This document shows, in pieces, positions 15,398-24,568 of a stretch of 64,000 nt of DNA. This stretch comes from JAVBLP01 sp031553505. GTDB lineage: Bacteria > Elusimicrobiota > Endomicrobiia > Endomicrobiales > Endomicrobiaceae. The position numbers were made by a program, and so were the translations under genes. How positions within the stretch are numbered: the first letter of the stretch is position 1; each line of letters starts with the position of its first letter. Under the pieces are notes generated by a model. The model saw only the letters and a list, made by a program, of their open reading frames with translations, was not told where the DNA came from and did no database searches. The stretch covers positions 1 through 64,000 of the forward strand of contig JAVBLP010000005.1 in NCBI GenBank assembly GCA_031553505.1, given 5' to 3'.

Positions 15398-16060
15398 ATG
15401 GAAGCGCTTGTTTCGTCGTTTCTTTTAATATTCGTAGCAGAAATGGGTGATAAAACGCAGCTTTTGTCGATGGCGTTTACCACAAGATTTAAAGCCTATC
15501 AGGTAATTGCGGCAATTTCCGCCGCCACACTCCTTAATAATTTAATAGCTGTTGTCGCGGGCAGCCTTTTATCCGGAGCTTTGCCGGTTTCCGCGATAAA
15601 AACAGCTTCATGCGTGCTTTTCATACTTTTTGGTCTTTGGACAGTATGGGGCGCAGACAATGAAAACGGCGAAAAGAAACCGGATAAATTTATAATAAAC
15701 CCGTTTTTTACTGTTGCAATCATGTTTTTTATTTCAGAGTTTGGCGATAAAACGCAGATTGCGGCTATGACACTTGCGATGAATGAATCTCCTTTATACG
15801 TTTTTATCGGCGCTTCTTTGGGTATGATTTGCGCTAACCTGATAGGGATAACGGCAGGCGTTCTTGTTGCTAAAAAAATTCCTCCGCATATAATCAAATG
15901 GTGCTCCGCGATACTGTTTATAGTAATAGGTTTTATAGGTTTTTGGACGGTTTTACATTCTTCCATGGCTTTAGGAAACGCTGTTTTGCTTGAATCGGCA
16001 ATAGTAATACTTACTTTGTTAATAATATTATTGAGAGAAAAAAGGAAAAAAAGAAAATGA
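15398..16060 (+). CDS. GDT1/TMEM165 (UPF0016) family cation transporter
   Basis: The 220-residue membrane protein contains both family motifs, EMGDKTQLLSMAF (about residue 14) and EFGDKTQIAAMTL (about residue 113), in an inverted-repeat arrangement of six or seven helices. Bacterial and eukaryotic relatives export manganese or exchange Mn/Ca for protons. Manganese export is the best guess here. It overlaps the next gene by 4 bases (ATGA). Confidence 0.9.
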   Translation: MEALVSSFLLIFVAEMGDKTQLLSMAFTTRFKAYQVIAAISAATLLNNLIAVVAGSLLSGALPVSAIKTASCVLFILFGLWTVWGADNENGEKKPDKFIINPFFTVAIMFFISEFGDKTQIAAMTLAMNESPLYVFIGASLGMICANLIGITAGVLVAKKIPPHIIKWCSAILFIVIGFIGFWTVLHSSMALGNAVLLESAIVILTLLIILLREKRKKRK

Positions 16061-16851
16061 GAAGATTTTTGGCAGTATTGGCGGCGGCAGTTTTTTTTGC
16101 GGGATGCGGTTCCGTGCCTATAACGGGAAGGAGCCAGCTGTCTTTGGTTTCAGACTCGGAGCTGGCGCAGTTAAGCCTTCAAAGTTACAATGAGCTTATA
16201 AACCAGTCGCAGATTGTTAAAACAGGCGCGCAAGCCGAACTTGTAAAAAAAGTCGGCAGGCAGATTGCCGATTCAGCCGAAGCGTTTTTGAAAGAAAACG
16301 GGCTTGAAGCGGAGCTTGCCAACTATTCTTGGGAATTCAACCTTATAAAAGAAGATAATACAGCGAACGCTTTTTGTATGTCGGGAGGCAAAATTGCCGT
16401 TTATACCGGCATACTGCCGTATACTAAAAATGCGGAAGGGCTGGCCGTTGTTTTGGGGCATGAAGTCGCCCACGCGATAGCAAAACACGGAGCGGAAAGA
16501 ATGAGCCAGGAGCTTGTCACGCAGTACGGCAGCAATATATTAGCAGCTTTTACATCGCAGAAATCCGCCGCGACACAGCAGATCGTTATGACGGCTTACG
16601 GGGTAGGCACGCAGGTGGGCGTTATGCTGCCATTTAGCAGAAAGCATGAACTTGAAGCTGACAGAATAGGCCTTATTCTTATGGCGAGAGCCGGATATAA
16701 CCCGAACTCCGCGATAACTTTCTGGCAGTCAATGTCTTCCGGTTCTTCCGGATCCACGCTCGAAATTTTCTCAACGCATCCTTCCGATTCGAAAAGAATA
16801 TCGGAAATTCAGGCATTAATCCCGGAAGCGATGAAATATTATAAAAAATGA
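16057..16851 (+). CDS. M48-family metallopeptidase lipoprotein
   Basis: The 264-residue protein has a lipoprotein signal (FFAGCGSV, Cys17), the PITGRSQLSLVSDSEL segment common to periplasmic Oma1/LoiP-like M48 enzymes, the zinc motif HEVAHAIAKH and a downstream Glu in ELEADRIGL. It probably degrades or remodels outer-membrane proteins in the periplasm. It is translationally coupled on both sides by ATGA overlaps. Confidence 0.9.
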   Translation: MRRFLAVLAAAVFFAGCGSVPITGRSQLSLVSDSELAQLSLQSYNELINQSQIVKTGAQAELVKKVGRQIADSAEAFLKENGLEAELANYSWEFNLIKEDNTANAFCMSGGKIAVYTGILPYTKNAEGLAVVLGHEVAHAIAKHGAERMSQELVTQYGSNILAAFTSQKSAATQQIVMTAYGVGTQVGVMLPFSRKHELEADRIGLILMARAGYNPNSAITFWQSMSSGSSGSTLEIFSTHPSDSKRISEIQALIPEAMKYYKK

Positions 16852-17732
16852 ACGAAATAAAAAGATTTCCATACACTGATATTTTAGGATGGTCGGTTTC
16901 CAGATACGACAGGTTTTCTAACTGTAAGAGGCAGTATTTTCACGATTATTACGCTAAATACGATAAAGAAATCCCGCTTGAAAAGATACAGTTTTTAAAA
17001 TCGCTGACTTCTAAAGCACTTGAAACCGGAAATATCGTGCATGATATTATCAGGGATATGCTCAAACGCTATCAAAAGAGCTCAAAAGCCGTCAATATGG
17101 ATAAGTTTTTTAAATATTCTTACGATATGACCGAGCGTTACTGCAATGCCAAGACTTTTTTCGAGAGTTACTACGGCAACCAGGTAATATCAGTTCAGGA
17201 AATATACGATAAGGTGAAAGTAATCCTTGAAAATTTTTTGTTCAGCAAGCGTTTTAAATGGATAGAAGAAAATGCCGTGCCCGCAAGCTCCGAATGGGTT
17301 ATAGAACCGGATGGTTTCGGCGAAACCCGCATCAACGGCATGAAAGCGTTTTGCAAGGTAGACTTTTTATTTCCGGTTAAAGATAAAATATATATTCTTG
17401 ACTGGAAAACAGGCAAGCCGGATGAAAAGAAACATTCAAAGCAGCTTACCGGATACTCTTTATGGGCGAATTACCACTTTGGAAAAAAGGCGGAAGATAT
17501 AGTGCCTATGCTTGTTTACTTGTTTCCTGCTTACAGCGAAAAAAGCGTTCAAGTTGATGAAGAAGCAATCTCTTCTTTTGCATTGGGCGTAAAAAACGAG
17601 AGCGAAGAGATGTATTCATATTTAGCCGATATCGAAAAAAATATTCCTGTTGATAAAAAAGAGTTCCATACAACTGCAAATAGTTTTTTTTGCAAATACT
17701 GCAATTACAGGGAAATTTGTAAAAACTGTTGA
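16848..17732 (+). CDS. RecB/AddB-type nuclease with iron-sulphur staple
   Basis: The 294-residue protein is a PD-(D/E)XK nuclease domain alone: VDFLFPVKDKIYILDWKTGK holds the catalytic Asp-Asp-Trp-Lys. Cys26 (SNCKRQYF) pairs with a C-terminal cluster Cys282-x2-Cys285-x5-Cys291, with the same spacing as in AddB, which bind a 4Fe-4S cluster. No helicase is attached, so it resembles Cas4-like or stand-alone AddB nucleases acting on single-strand ends. No CRISPR is nearby. ATGA overlap with the peptidase gene upstream. Confidence 0.85.
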   Translation: MNEIKRFPYTDILGWSVSRYDRFSNCKRQYFHDYYAKYDKEIPLEKIQFLKSLTSKALETGNIVHDIIRDMLKRYQKSSKAVNMDKFFKYSYDMTERYCNAKTFFESYYGNQVISVQEIYDKVKVILENFLFSKRFKWIEENAVPASSEWVIEPDGFGETRINGMKAFCKVDFLFPVKDKIYILDWKTGKPDEKKHSKQLTGYSLWANYHFGKKAEDIVPMLVYLFPAYSEKSVQVDEEAISSFALGVKNESEEMYSYLADIEKNIPVDKKEFHTTANSFFCKYCNYREICKNC

Positions 17733-17757
17733 TTATTAAGTATTTACTGGACGGCCG

Positions 17758-20700
17758 ATGGATTTTTTTGTCCAAAATTTCTACTACATAAATTTTTTTA
17801 GCGGCTGGGCGTATCTTCTTCTTGCCGTTGCCTGCCTTATTTCCTGGCGTTTAAAACAAGGTAAATTTTCGTACATCTGGATGATGTTGTTCGGGTTGGC
17901 TATGTCCGCGCATAAATTTGTTTCTGTGTTCTATCCGGGAAACTTTGCGTTTTCAGGCGCTTTCAGCTTATTTCATTCGCTTATGCTGTTTTGCGCCGCT
18001 TTTTTCTTATTTATCAGCGCACAAATAACATTTAATAAACTCTACAAGCGCAAAACGCTTAAATACTTAATTATTCCACTGTCTTTTTTAGGGCTTTTAG
18101 GGCTGTTGTTCGGCTTAAGAGCGTTTAGCGTAGCCATGCTTGTTTTTATGTGGATTCCGGCAGGGATATTGATATCCTGTTCTGTTTTTAAAATTTCTAA
18201 AACTGCCCTTTATGAAAAAAGAAACATTTTTTACATATTTATATTTTATGTGGCTTATGCGGTAATTTATATTTTGTGCGACATGTTAAAAGTTTTTGGC
18301 AGCGGCAGCATATATCTGCACTTTATGTGCCAAATGCTGATGTGCGTTATAGTATTTATGGCGGCAAGCCTGATATTCAGGTATTTTAAGGTCTCGCATG
18401 AAAAGAATGTAAGAATTTATGATTATATTCCGCTTTACTGGCGGCATGTCCCCATAGGCGCCATATTGTTTGCCGTGCTTTTTGTAGGTATGTTTTTTTC
18501 TATGTATCTTGAGAATAATTCAAAGAGTGCTATAGCGAAAAACAGCGATGCTGTCGTAACAAGCATAGCCGAAAACGTAATTTCAAGGCTTTCCAAGGCT
18601 GACCAGCTTGGCTATTCCCTGAGCATATCTCCTTATATACAGGAAATTTTGACTTATCCGGAACGCATTAATAAAACCCCTATAAATACCATGCTTGAGA
18701 GCTATGCCAGAAGTTTTAACGTGTCCCTTATTTTTATACTCAATAATAAAGGCGATATGGTGCTGCATTCAAACCTCGGGGGAGGCGTAAGCTCGTATGA
18801 AGTAAATTTTAAAAACAGGCCGTATTTTGCGGAAGCAAAGCGCGCAGGCAAATCAAAAGTATTTACAAAAGGTTTTTTTGGCGCGAAGGAAGGGTATTAC
18901 GCGTCAAATATAATACTTAATACGCATGCAAGCCCGGCAGGCGTTTTGGTTGTGAAAGATGATCTTGAAGATGTCAGCAAAAAGATGAGAAAGTATGACA
19001 ATATTTACGTTGTGGATAAAAACGGCATTGTTCTGCTGTCTGATAAAGACAGCGGTTTTTTCAGCAGTTTGTGGCCGTTTTACGATACTTCTGAAGGGAG
19101 CAAAAAAGATATGCTCTCTAAAGAAGTTTTTGATAAAGATATTATTATTTTTAATGATGAATCTTACTATGTTGCAAGGCAGTTTATAAATGAAGAAGGC
19201 TGGTCCGTAGTATACTTTAACTCACTGAAGCCGGTAAGACAGTTTAAAATTCTCAGCATGTTTGTCATCAGCGGTATTTTGGTAATAGTGCTGCTGGTTT
19301 TTTGGACTATCACGCAGTCCACAAGAATTTTTGCGCTGGCGCTGCAGCACAAGGCTATATTGAGTTCTGCCAAGGCGATAATCATAATATCTGTGGATAC
19401 GCAGGGCGAAATTATAGTTTACGGGCAGGGCGCGGAAGATATAATCGGTTACAATAAAAACCAGATATCCAGAAAAAGGTTTGATGAAGTTTTTTTTAAT
19501 AAAAACGGCATCCCTATTACTTTTGAAGAAGCAATTGACTGGCATTCAAATACCGATAATGAGTGGCTGTGCAGAAAAAGCGACGGAAGTTATATCAACA
19601 TATTAATGAGCGTAGTGCCGCAGTATTCGGTCGGAAAAAAGCTGATAGGCTATATTTTGTCCGGTGTTGATATTACTGCCACAAAAAAAGTTGAAACTGA
19701 ATTAGAACAACAGCTAAAGTTTCTTCAAACCCTTATCGACAGTATGCCTATAGCGGTTTATTACAAAAATAAAGATATGCACCTGATAGGCTGTAATAAG
19801 GCATTTGAAGATATAATGGAAAAGACGAAAGATGAAATGATCGGAAAAACTTCTAAAATTATTTATTTTGATAAAGACGCCGCTGAATATTCCACAAAGA
19901 CCGATATACGGGTTGCGCGCGAAATGTCTTCTACTTCATATGAAAGAATCGTAAAATTTAAAAGCGGGATTAAAAGAAACCTTGTGTTTTATAAATCTTC
20001 ATACAGGAAACTGGACGGAAAATTCGGCGGGATTATCGGCGTTATGATTGACGCGACTAAAGAAAGGCGTATGCAGGCTGAAAGAGACGCGTTGCAGTCA
20101 AATCTCATACAGCAGAACAAACTTGCTTCTTTGGGAGAGCTTGCCGGCAGCATAGCGCATGAACTGAATAACCCTTTAAGCATCATAACGGGTTTTGCCC
20201 AGGTGCTTATGAAAGATAAGTCGCTCGGAGAAGATGCGCGCAGCGCCGCAAAAAATATTTTTGAAGCCTCAAATAGGAGCAAAAGCATTATTACCAATAT
20301 GCTGGAATTTGCCAGGGCGGATTCTTCTAAAATACAGGTGTTCAACGTAAATGACGTTATTGAATCCACTCTTTTGATAGTTGAAAAGGATTTCCATAAA
20401 GCAAATATAGAAATCAAAAAGGATTTGACCGCGGAAAAGAAGAGTATTTCCGCTAATGCCATGCAGCTGCAGCAGGTGCTGCTCAATATAATACTGAACG
20501 CGAAAGACGCCATGCCGGCAGGCGGAAAGATGAATATAAAGACATTTACGGAAGATTCTAAGTTTGTGATAACTATTGCAGATACCGGAGTAGGTATCCC
20601 CGGAGAAAACTTTGAAAAACTGTTTGACCCGTTCTATACTACTAAAGATGTGGGCAAAGGCACCGGTCTAGGGCTTTCTATATGTTACGGAATAGTCAAT

Positions 20701-20778
20701 GCGTATAAAGGTGAAATTTCCGTAAAAAGCAAAGTAGGCAAAGGCACAACCTTCTCAATCAAATTTCCTTTAGTTTAA
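17758..20778 (+). CDS. Membrane sensor histidine kinase with Cache and two PAS domains
   Basis: The 1006-residue protein has about seven N-terminal membrane helices (to about residue 215), another at about 235-250, an extracytoplasmic Cache-type domain (about 260-490), a helix near 500-520, two PAS domains (about 545-660 and 670-785), then HisKA with His801 in GSIAHELNNPLSI and a HATPase with NAKDAM, DTGVGIP and GKGTGLGL. No response regulator is adjacent, so its partner is elsewhere. It follows the nuclease by 25 bases and is ended by a terminator. The seven-helix front resembles MASE-type sensors, with unknown ligand. Confidence 0.9.
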   Translation: MDFFVQNFYYINFFSGWAYLLLAVACLISWRLKQGKFSYIWMMLFGLAMSAHKFVSVFYPGNFAFSGAFSLFHSLMLFCAAFFLFISAQITFNKLYKRKTLKYLIIPLSFLGLLGLLFGLRAFSVAMLVFMWIPAGILISCSVFKISKTALYEKRNIFYIFIFYVAYAVIYILCDMLKVFGSGSIYLHFMCQMLMCVIVFMAASLIFRYFKVSHEKNVRIYDYIPLYWRHVPIGAILFAVLFVGMFFSMYLENNSKSAIAKNSDAVVTSIAENVISRLSKADQLGYSLSISPYIQEILTYPERINKTPINTMLESYARSFNVSLIFILNNKGDMVLHSNLGGGVSSYEVNFKNRPYFAEAKRAGKSKVFTKGFFGAKEGYYASNIILNTHASPAGVLVVKDDLEDVSKKMRKYDNIYVVDKNGIVLLSDKDSGFFSSLWPFYDTSEGSKKDMLSKEVFDKDIIIFNDESYYVARQFINEEGWSVVYFNSLKPVRQFKILSMFVISGILVIVLLVFWTITQSTRIFALALQHKAILSSAKAIIIISVDTQGEIIVYGQGAEDIIGYNKNQISRKRFDEVFFNKNGIPITFEEAIDWHSNTDNEWLCRKSDGSYINILMSVVPQYSVGKKLIGYILSGVDITATKKVETELEQQLKFLQTLIDSMPIAVYYKNKDMHLIGCNKAFEDIMEKTKDEMIGKTSKIIYFDKDAAEYSTKTDIRVAREMSSTSYERIVKFKSGIKRNLVFYKSSYRKLDGKFGGIIGVMIDATKERRMQAERDALQSNLIQQNKLASLGELAGSIAHELNNPLSIITGFAQVLMKDKSLGEDARSAAKNIFEASNRSKSIITNMLEFARADSSKIQVFNVNDVIESTLLIVEKDFHKANIEIKKDLTAEKKSISANAMQLQQVLLNIILNAKDAMPAGGKMNIKTFTEDSKFVITIADTGVGIPGENFEKLFDPFYTTKDVGKGTGLGLSICYGIVNAYKGEISVKSKVGKGTTFSIKFPLV

Positions 20779-20813
20779 AAATACTCATATACAACCAGAA
20801 CAAAGCTGCAAAT

Positions 20814-20847
20814 AAAAAAGCCGTGGATTTATTCATCCGCGGCTTTT
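20814..20847. terminator. Bidirectional terminator
   Basis: A stem AAAAGCCG(T)GGAT with ATCC(G)CGGCTTTT (20814-20828 with 20835-20847) lies between the convergent histidine kinase and membrane-protein genes. Confidence 0.9.
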
Positions 20848-20870
20848 GGTTTGTTTCGTAAAAGTTATAG

Positions 20871-21509
20871 TTATTCTGTTTTGGCGGTTTCTATTGTTGC
20901 GGCTGGTGCAGCAGATGCATCCATTTTTGCGTATGCTGCGGCGCAGGCCGTGTAAATTAAGGGTACGGCTATAAGCAATCCGATTCCAAGCGGAATAGCA
21001 CCTGCAAAAGCGATAAGAATACAAACCAGAGCAAAAACCAAACAGGTCCCGAATTGTTTGGTTGTCATACTCCAGCTTTGCTGGAAAGCTTCAATAATTG
21101 GCGCGTTTTTATCAATAATTATATATGTTACAGGAAAAAATACGGCAAACGCAAGCAATGCCGGAATGATAAGTAAAAAGAAAGCTACCATAAATATTAC
21201 TGAAAGGATTACTAATACTGCTAAAAATTTCAAATACATATTTAAGTCATTTTTCAATACATTCCAGGTAATCGTTTCATTTTTAGCGGCAATTATGCCT
21301 GCTTTGGTGACAGACATCATAAAATATGCGCTGACAACCGCATTTAGCACTAATGAAATAATATAAGGAAGGGCGCCAAACAAAATATTTGCCAAAAAAA
21401 CCGCGAAAAAAGAAATAAGCGCAAGCAGTATAAATATGATTGCGTTCTTTGTAAAACCTTTCCAACCGGTGCTTAAAACCTCTTCAATTTTGAAAGCCGC
21501 CTCTGCCAT
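20871..21509 (-). CDS. Multi-pass membrane protein of unknown function
   Basis: The 212-residue protein has about five or six hydrophobic segments, with a loop carrying KNAPIIEAFQQSWSMT, a pattern seen in DUF975 and glycerophosphodiesterase-type membrane domains. The tail is Ala-rich (ASAAPAATIETAKTE). The function is unknown. GGAGAG before the ATG supports the start. It stands alone. Confidence 0.75.
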   Translation of the reverse strand: MAEAAFKIEEVLSTGWKGFTKNAIIFILLALISFFAVFLANILFGALPYIISLVLNAVVSAYFMMSVTKAGIIAAKNETITWNVLKNDLNMYLKFLAVLVILSVIFMVAFFLLIIPALLAFAVFFPVTYIIIDKNAPIIEAFQQSWSMTTKQFGTCLVFALVCILIAFAGAIPLGIGLLIAVPLIYTACAAAYAKMDASAAPAATIETAKTE

Positions 21510-21628
21510 TTTTACTCTCCTTGGAAATTAGTTTATAAATTCTACACAATAACATTTACGCGGTCAAATGATTTTGGCATATAAAATTGGTATAATTACG
21601 CATAAATGTGCATATTAAAGAGGTATAA

Positions 21629-22810
21629 ATGAATGTTTTAATATTTTTTACGGGTTTAATAGCAGGCGCGGCTGTTGCTGGGGTGCTGTTTATGGCTAAA
21701 TATATAAATGCTGCCAAAGATAACTCCGCAAGGGAACAAAAGATAAAAGATTTGACCGATGAGCTTGCGAAGCAGGAGAGCGTCCGCGAAGCGCTAAAAA
21801 CCGAGTTTGAAAACATAGCTTCAAAGGTTTTGGAGGAAAAAAATTCTAAAATTTCCGAAATGAACAGGCAAACGCTTGAAACCGTAGTTTCTCCGTTTAA
21901 AGAAAAGATGGATGAGTTTAAGAATAAAGTCGAAAGCATGCATGTTTATGAAACCCAGCAGCGTGCGGTGTTAAGTACGGAGCTTAAAAGGCTTATGGAA
22001 TTAAATATGCAGGTCAGCCAGGAAGCCAATAACCTTGCCGGTGCGTTAAAAGGCGAAAACAAACTGCAGGGCATATGGGGAGAGCTCAATATTGAAAGAA
22101 TTTTTGAGTCAGCGGGCATGATAAGCGGAACTCATTATACCGCGCAGCAGTCAATCGGAACCGAAGACGGCAGAAAAATGCCCGATTATATAGTAAACCT
22201 TCCCGAAAACAAACATATAATTATTGATTCTAAAACTTCGCTTACGGCTTATGAAAAATACTATAACGCTGAAAATGAAGAAGATAAAAAACTTTTTTTG
22301 AAAGAGCACATAACAAGCATAAAAAAGCACATAGACGAATTATCCAAAAAAAACTATCAGGATCTACCAACTTTAAACCAGCCGGATTATGTTTTGATGT
22401 TTATCCCTGTTGACGCGGCAAGCGCGCTTGCCGTTAAAAGTTCTCCCGATATCCTTGAATATGCTTTTTCTAAAAACGTAGTAATAATTACGCCGTCAAC
22501 TCTTCTTGCCACCATGAAAACGGTCGGTTATATGTGGCGGCAGGAAAACCAGAAGAAAAACGTCTTAGAGATAGCTAAACAGGGCGGAATGCTTTACGAT
22601 AAATTCGTATCTTTTACGGAAGCTCTTGTTGACGCGGATAAAAAGCTTTCGGAAGCTAAAGATAAGACGGAAGAAGCCATAAAAAGGCTTTCTTCATCTG
22701 ATAAAAAAGGCGACAGCCTTATTGAAAGGGTGCAGAAGCTTAAAGAACTGGGCGCCTCAGTAAAAAAAGATATGCCCACAGAACTTTTGGAAAAAAATGA
22801 CACTTTTTAG
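21629..22810 (+). CDS. rmuC: DNA recombination protein RmuC
   Basis: The 393-residue protein has an N-terminal membrane helix, a long coiled coil (about residues 30-125) and the RmuC nuclease-like domain with LQGIWGELNIERIFESAGM, YTAQQSIG, RKMPDYIVNLP and IIDSKTSLTAYE. RmuC limits inversions at short repeats and is thought to be a nuclease. The 3' end overlaps the RNase H gene by 14 bases, so the two are co-translated. Confidence 0.93.
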   Translation: MNVLIFFTGLIAGAAVAGVLFMAKYINAAKDNSAREQKIKDLTDELAKQESVREALKTEFENIASKVLEEKNSKISEMNRQTLETVVSPFKEKMDEFKNKVESMHVYETQQRAVLSTELKRLMELNMQVSQEANNLAGALKGENKLQGIWGELNIERIFESAGMISGTHYTAQQSIGTEDGRKMPDYIVNLPENKHIIIDSKTSLTAYEKYYNAENEEDKKLFLKEHITSIKKHIDELSKKNYQDLPTLNQPDYVLMFIPVDAASALAVKSSPDILEYAFSKNVVIITPSTLLATMKTVGYMWRQENQKKNVLEIAKQGGMLYDKFVSFTEALVDADKKLSEAKDKTEEAIKRLSSSDKKGDSLIERVQKLKELGASVKKDMPTELLEKNDTF

Positions 22811-23762
22811 AAACGAACTTCAAAACAAAGCTGAAGAAATCAAAAATAACCTTAAAAACCTGAACATCGACGCAGCATATGATGAAGAGAGTTTCCGGGA
22901 TTATCTTGTCATGCTTGATATAAACGTAGACGGCAATAAGTACGGGAAGGTTTCAGTATACTATAAACCCTCCAAGGAAACATATTCGTTAAAAAACAAA
23001 ATAAGTGATGAAACAGTATCCAAAAAAGTGGATGAAGCGTGGGCTAAGCTTAACGGGGCGGAAAACTACGGGGCGGAAAGCGGTATTTACGAGGCTTTTG
23101 TTGACGGTTCGTATATTTCCGGCGTTACCGGGTATGGCGCGGTAATATATCTCGGGGATGAGTTAAAAGAACAGATTTCCGGCACTATTTTGGATGTGGA
23201 ATTCAGGCAATTCGGCGGAGAGCTAAAATCCGTAATAGAGGCTTTGAAATGGTGCGATAAAAACGGCGTAAAAAAAGTACGGGTAAATTATGATTATCAG
23301 GGTATAGAAAAATTTGCAACGGGCGAATGGAAAGGCAAAAATAACCTGTCAAAAGAGTACGCCGGTTTCGTAAAAAATATAAAGACCCAAATTGAGTGGC
23401 GCCATATAAAGAGCCATACGGGAAACCCCAAAAACGATGAAGCCGACGCTTTGGCTAAAAAAGCCGCGACTGAGACATCAAGTACCGTAAGCAAGCATTT
23501 TATTACGCTTGAAAAAAAAGCTTTGGCTTTTATAGATTTTATAAATACGAAAGAAAATTTTTACGCGGAGTATGTAAGCGCCCAGAACGGCGAGTTTGCG
23601 AGAATGAGAATAACCGATAAAAAATCAAATGAAAGCGGCATAGCGGAAGTAATTTACGCTAAAGCGAACAATATAACAATAAGGCAGCACAAAAATCATA
23701 TAGAAACTGAAATTTACGGCCTCTGGCAGGAGTTTCTGTTTTTGCAGGATTTTGGAAAATAG
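22797..23762 (+). CDS. RNase H-domain protein with extra N- and C-terminal domains
   Basis: Of 321 residues, about 95-225 form an RNase HI fold with the four acidic residues: Asp in FVDGSYISG, Glu in GGELKSVIEA, Asp in VNYDYQGIEK and Asp in NDEADALAKK, plus HIKSHTGN. This cuts RNA in RNA-DNA hybrids. The first 95 residues and last 95 residues are additional and unrecognised; both contain a small beta-rich stretch (GKVSVYYKPSKETYSLK and EFARMRITDKKSNESG) that may be related. Start overlaps rmuC, supporting a joint role in genome upkeep. Confidence 0.85.
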   Translation: MTLFRNELQNKAEEIKNNLKNLNIDAAYDEESFRDYLVMLDINVDGNKYGKVSVYYKPSKETYSLKNKISDETVSKKVDEAWAKLNGAENYGAESGIYEAFVDGSYISGVTGYGAVIYLGDELKEQISGTILDVEFRQFGGELKSVIEALKWCDKNGVKKVRVNYDYQGIEKFATGEWKGKNNLSKEYAGFVKNIKTQIEWRHIKSHTGNPKNDEADALAKKAATETSSTVSKHFITLEKKALAFIDFINTKENFYAEYVSAQNGEFARMRITDKKSNESGIAEVIYAKANNITIRQHKNHIETEIYGLWQEFLFLQDFGK

Positions 23763-23774
23763 TAAAGCAGGAAA

Positions 23775-23877
23775 TAGTGAATAGTTAACAGTTAATAGTT
23801 TTGGTGTTTTTGCATAGCAAAAACAAATTTAATCTATTTCGGCAGCGCCGAAATTCAATAATTATTCATATTCACTA
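23775..23877. repeat. Nested palindromic intergenic element
   Basis: The ends are inverted repeats TAGTGAATA (23775-23783) and TATTCACTA (23869-23877). Inside are two perfect hairpins, GTTTTTGC-ata-GCAAAAAC (23806-23824) and ATTTCGGC-agc-GCCGAAAT (23836-23854). It contains no gene. Similar layouts occur at 26257-26380 and 32111-32215. It resembles a REP- or MITE-like unit; the last hairpin is not followed by a T run. Confidence 0.65.
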
Positions 23878-23908
23878 TTAATTATTACTTGCCGTTAAAG
23901 GAGCTAAA

Positions 23909-24460
23909 ATGACAGAACAATTACAAGAAATAGGCCGCCGTTTATCGGCTTTACGCGGTATCGCGGAGATGTCGCCGGAAACATTCTGTGAAAAAACGGG
24001 CGTAAGCATGCAGGAATTAGCAGCGTATGAAAAAGGAGAGAAAGATTTTTCATTTTCTTTCCTGTATAATGCCGCGCGCATTCTCGGCGTGGACGTAATT
24101 GACCTTATGAGCGGCGATAGCCCGCATTTGTCGGATTGGTGCATTGTGCGCAAAGGGGAGGGGTATGTTATAGACCGCCGCGCCGCGTATAAGTATAACC
24201 ATCTGGCGTTTACGTTTCGTAACAAAAAAGCCGAGCCGTTTATGGTAACGGTTGAACCGAAACAGGAAAAACCCGTTTTGCAGTCTCATGAAGGGCAGGA
24301 GTTTAACTGGCTCGTTTCGGGGCGTATAAAGTTTTATATAGCAGACGTTGAATATATTTTGGAGCCGGGCGACAGCGTTTATTTTAACTCTTCGATTCCG
24401 CACGCTATGCAGGCGCTGGATAATAGGCCTGCCCAGTTTTTGGCAATAGTTATAGGATAA
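23909..24460 (+). CDS. XRE-family regulator with cupin domain (copy 1)
   Basis: The 183-residue protein has an N-terminal helix-turn-helix (IGRRLSALRGIAEMSPETF, residues 7-60) and a C-terminal cupin (GQEFNWLVSGRIKFY and LEPGDSVYFNSSIPHAM). Such proteins sense small metabolites and regulate adjacent genes. It precedes an acyl-CoA synthetase by 108 bases and is paralogous to 26444-27007, which precedes a second synthetase. An AAAGGAGC ribosome site precedes the ATG. Confidence 0.92.
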   Translation: MTEQLQEIGRRLSALRGIAEMSPETFCEKTGVSMQELAAYEKGEKDFSFSFLYNAARILGVDVIDLMSGDSPHLSDWCIVRKGEGYVIDRRAAYKYNHLAFTFRNKKAEPFMVTVEPKQEKPVLQSHEGQEFNWLVSGRIKFYIADVEYILEPGDSVYFNSSIPHAMQALDNRPAQFLAIVIG

Positions 24461-24568
24461 TTAAAAGACAGATGAAAAGCAGAGCGTGGGGAGTGCAGTT
24501 GTTGCGTTTTGGCAAATCCGAAACAGTACTCTTCATACTGTTAACGCCATAATATAAGGAAGGGAAAT

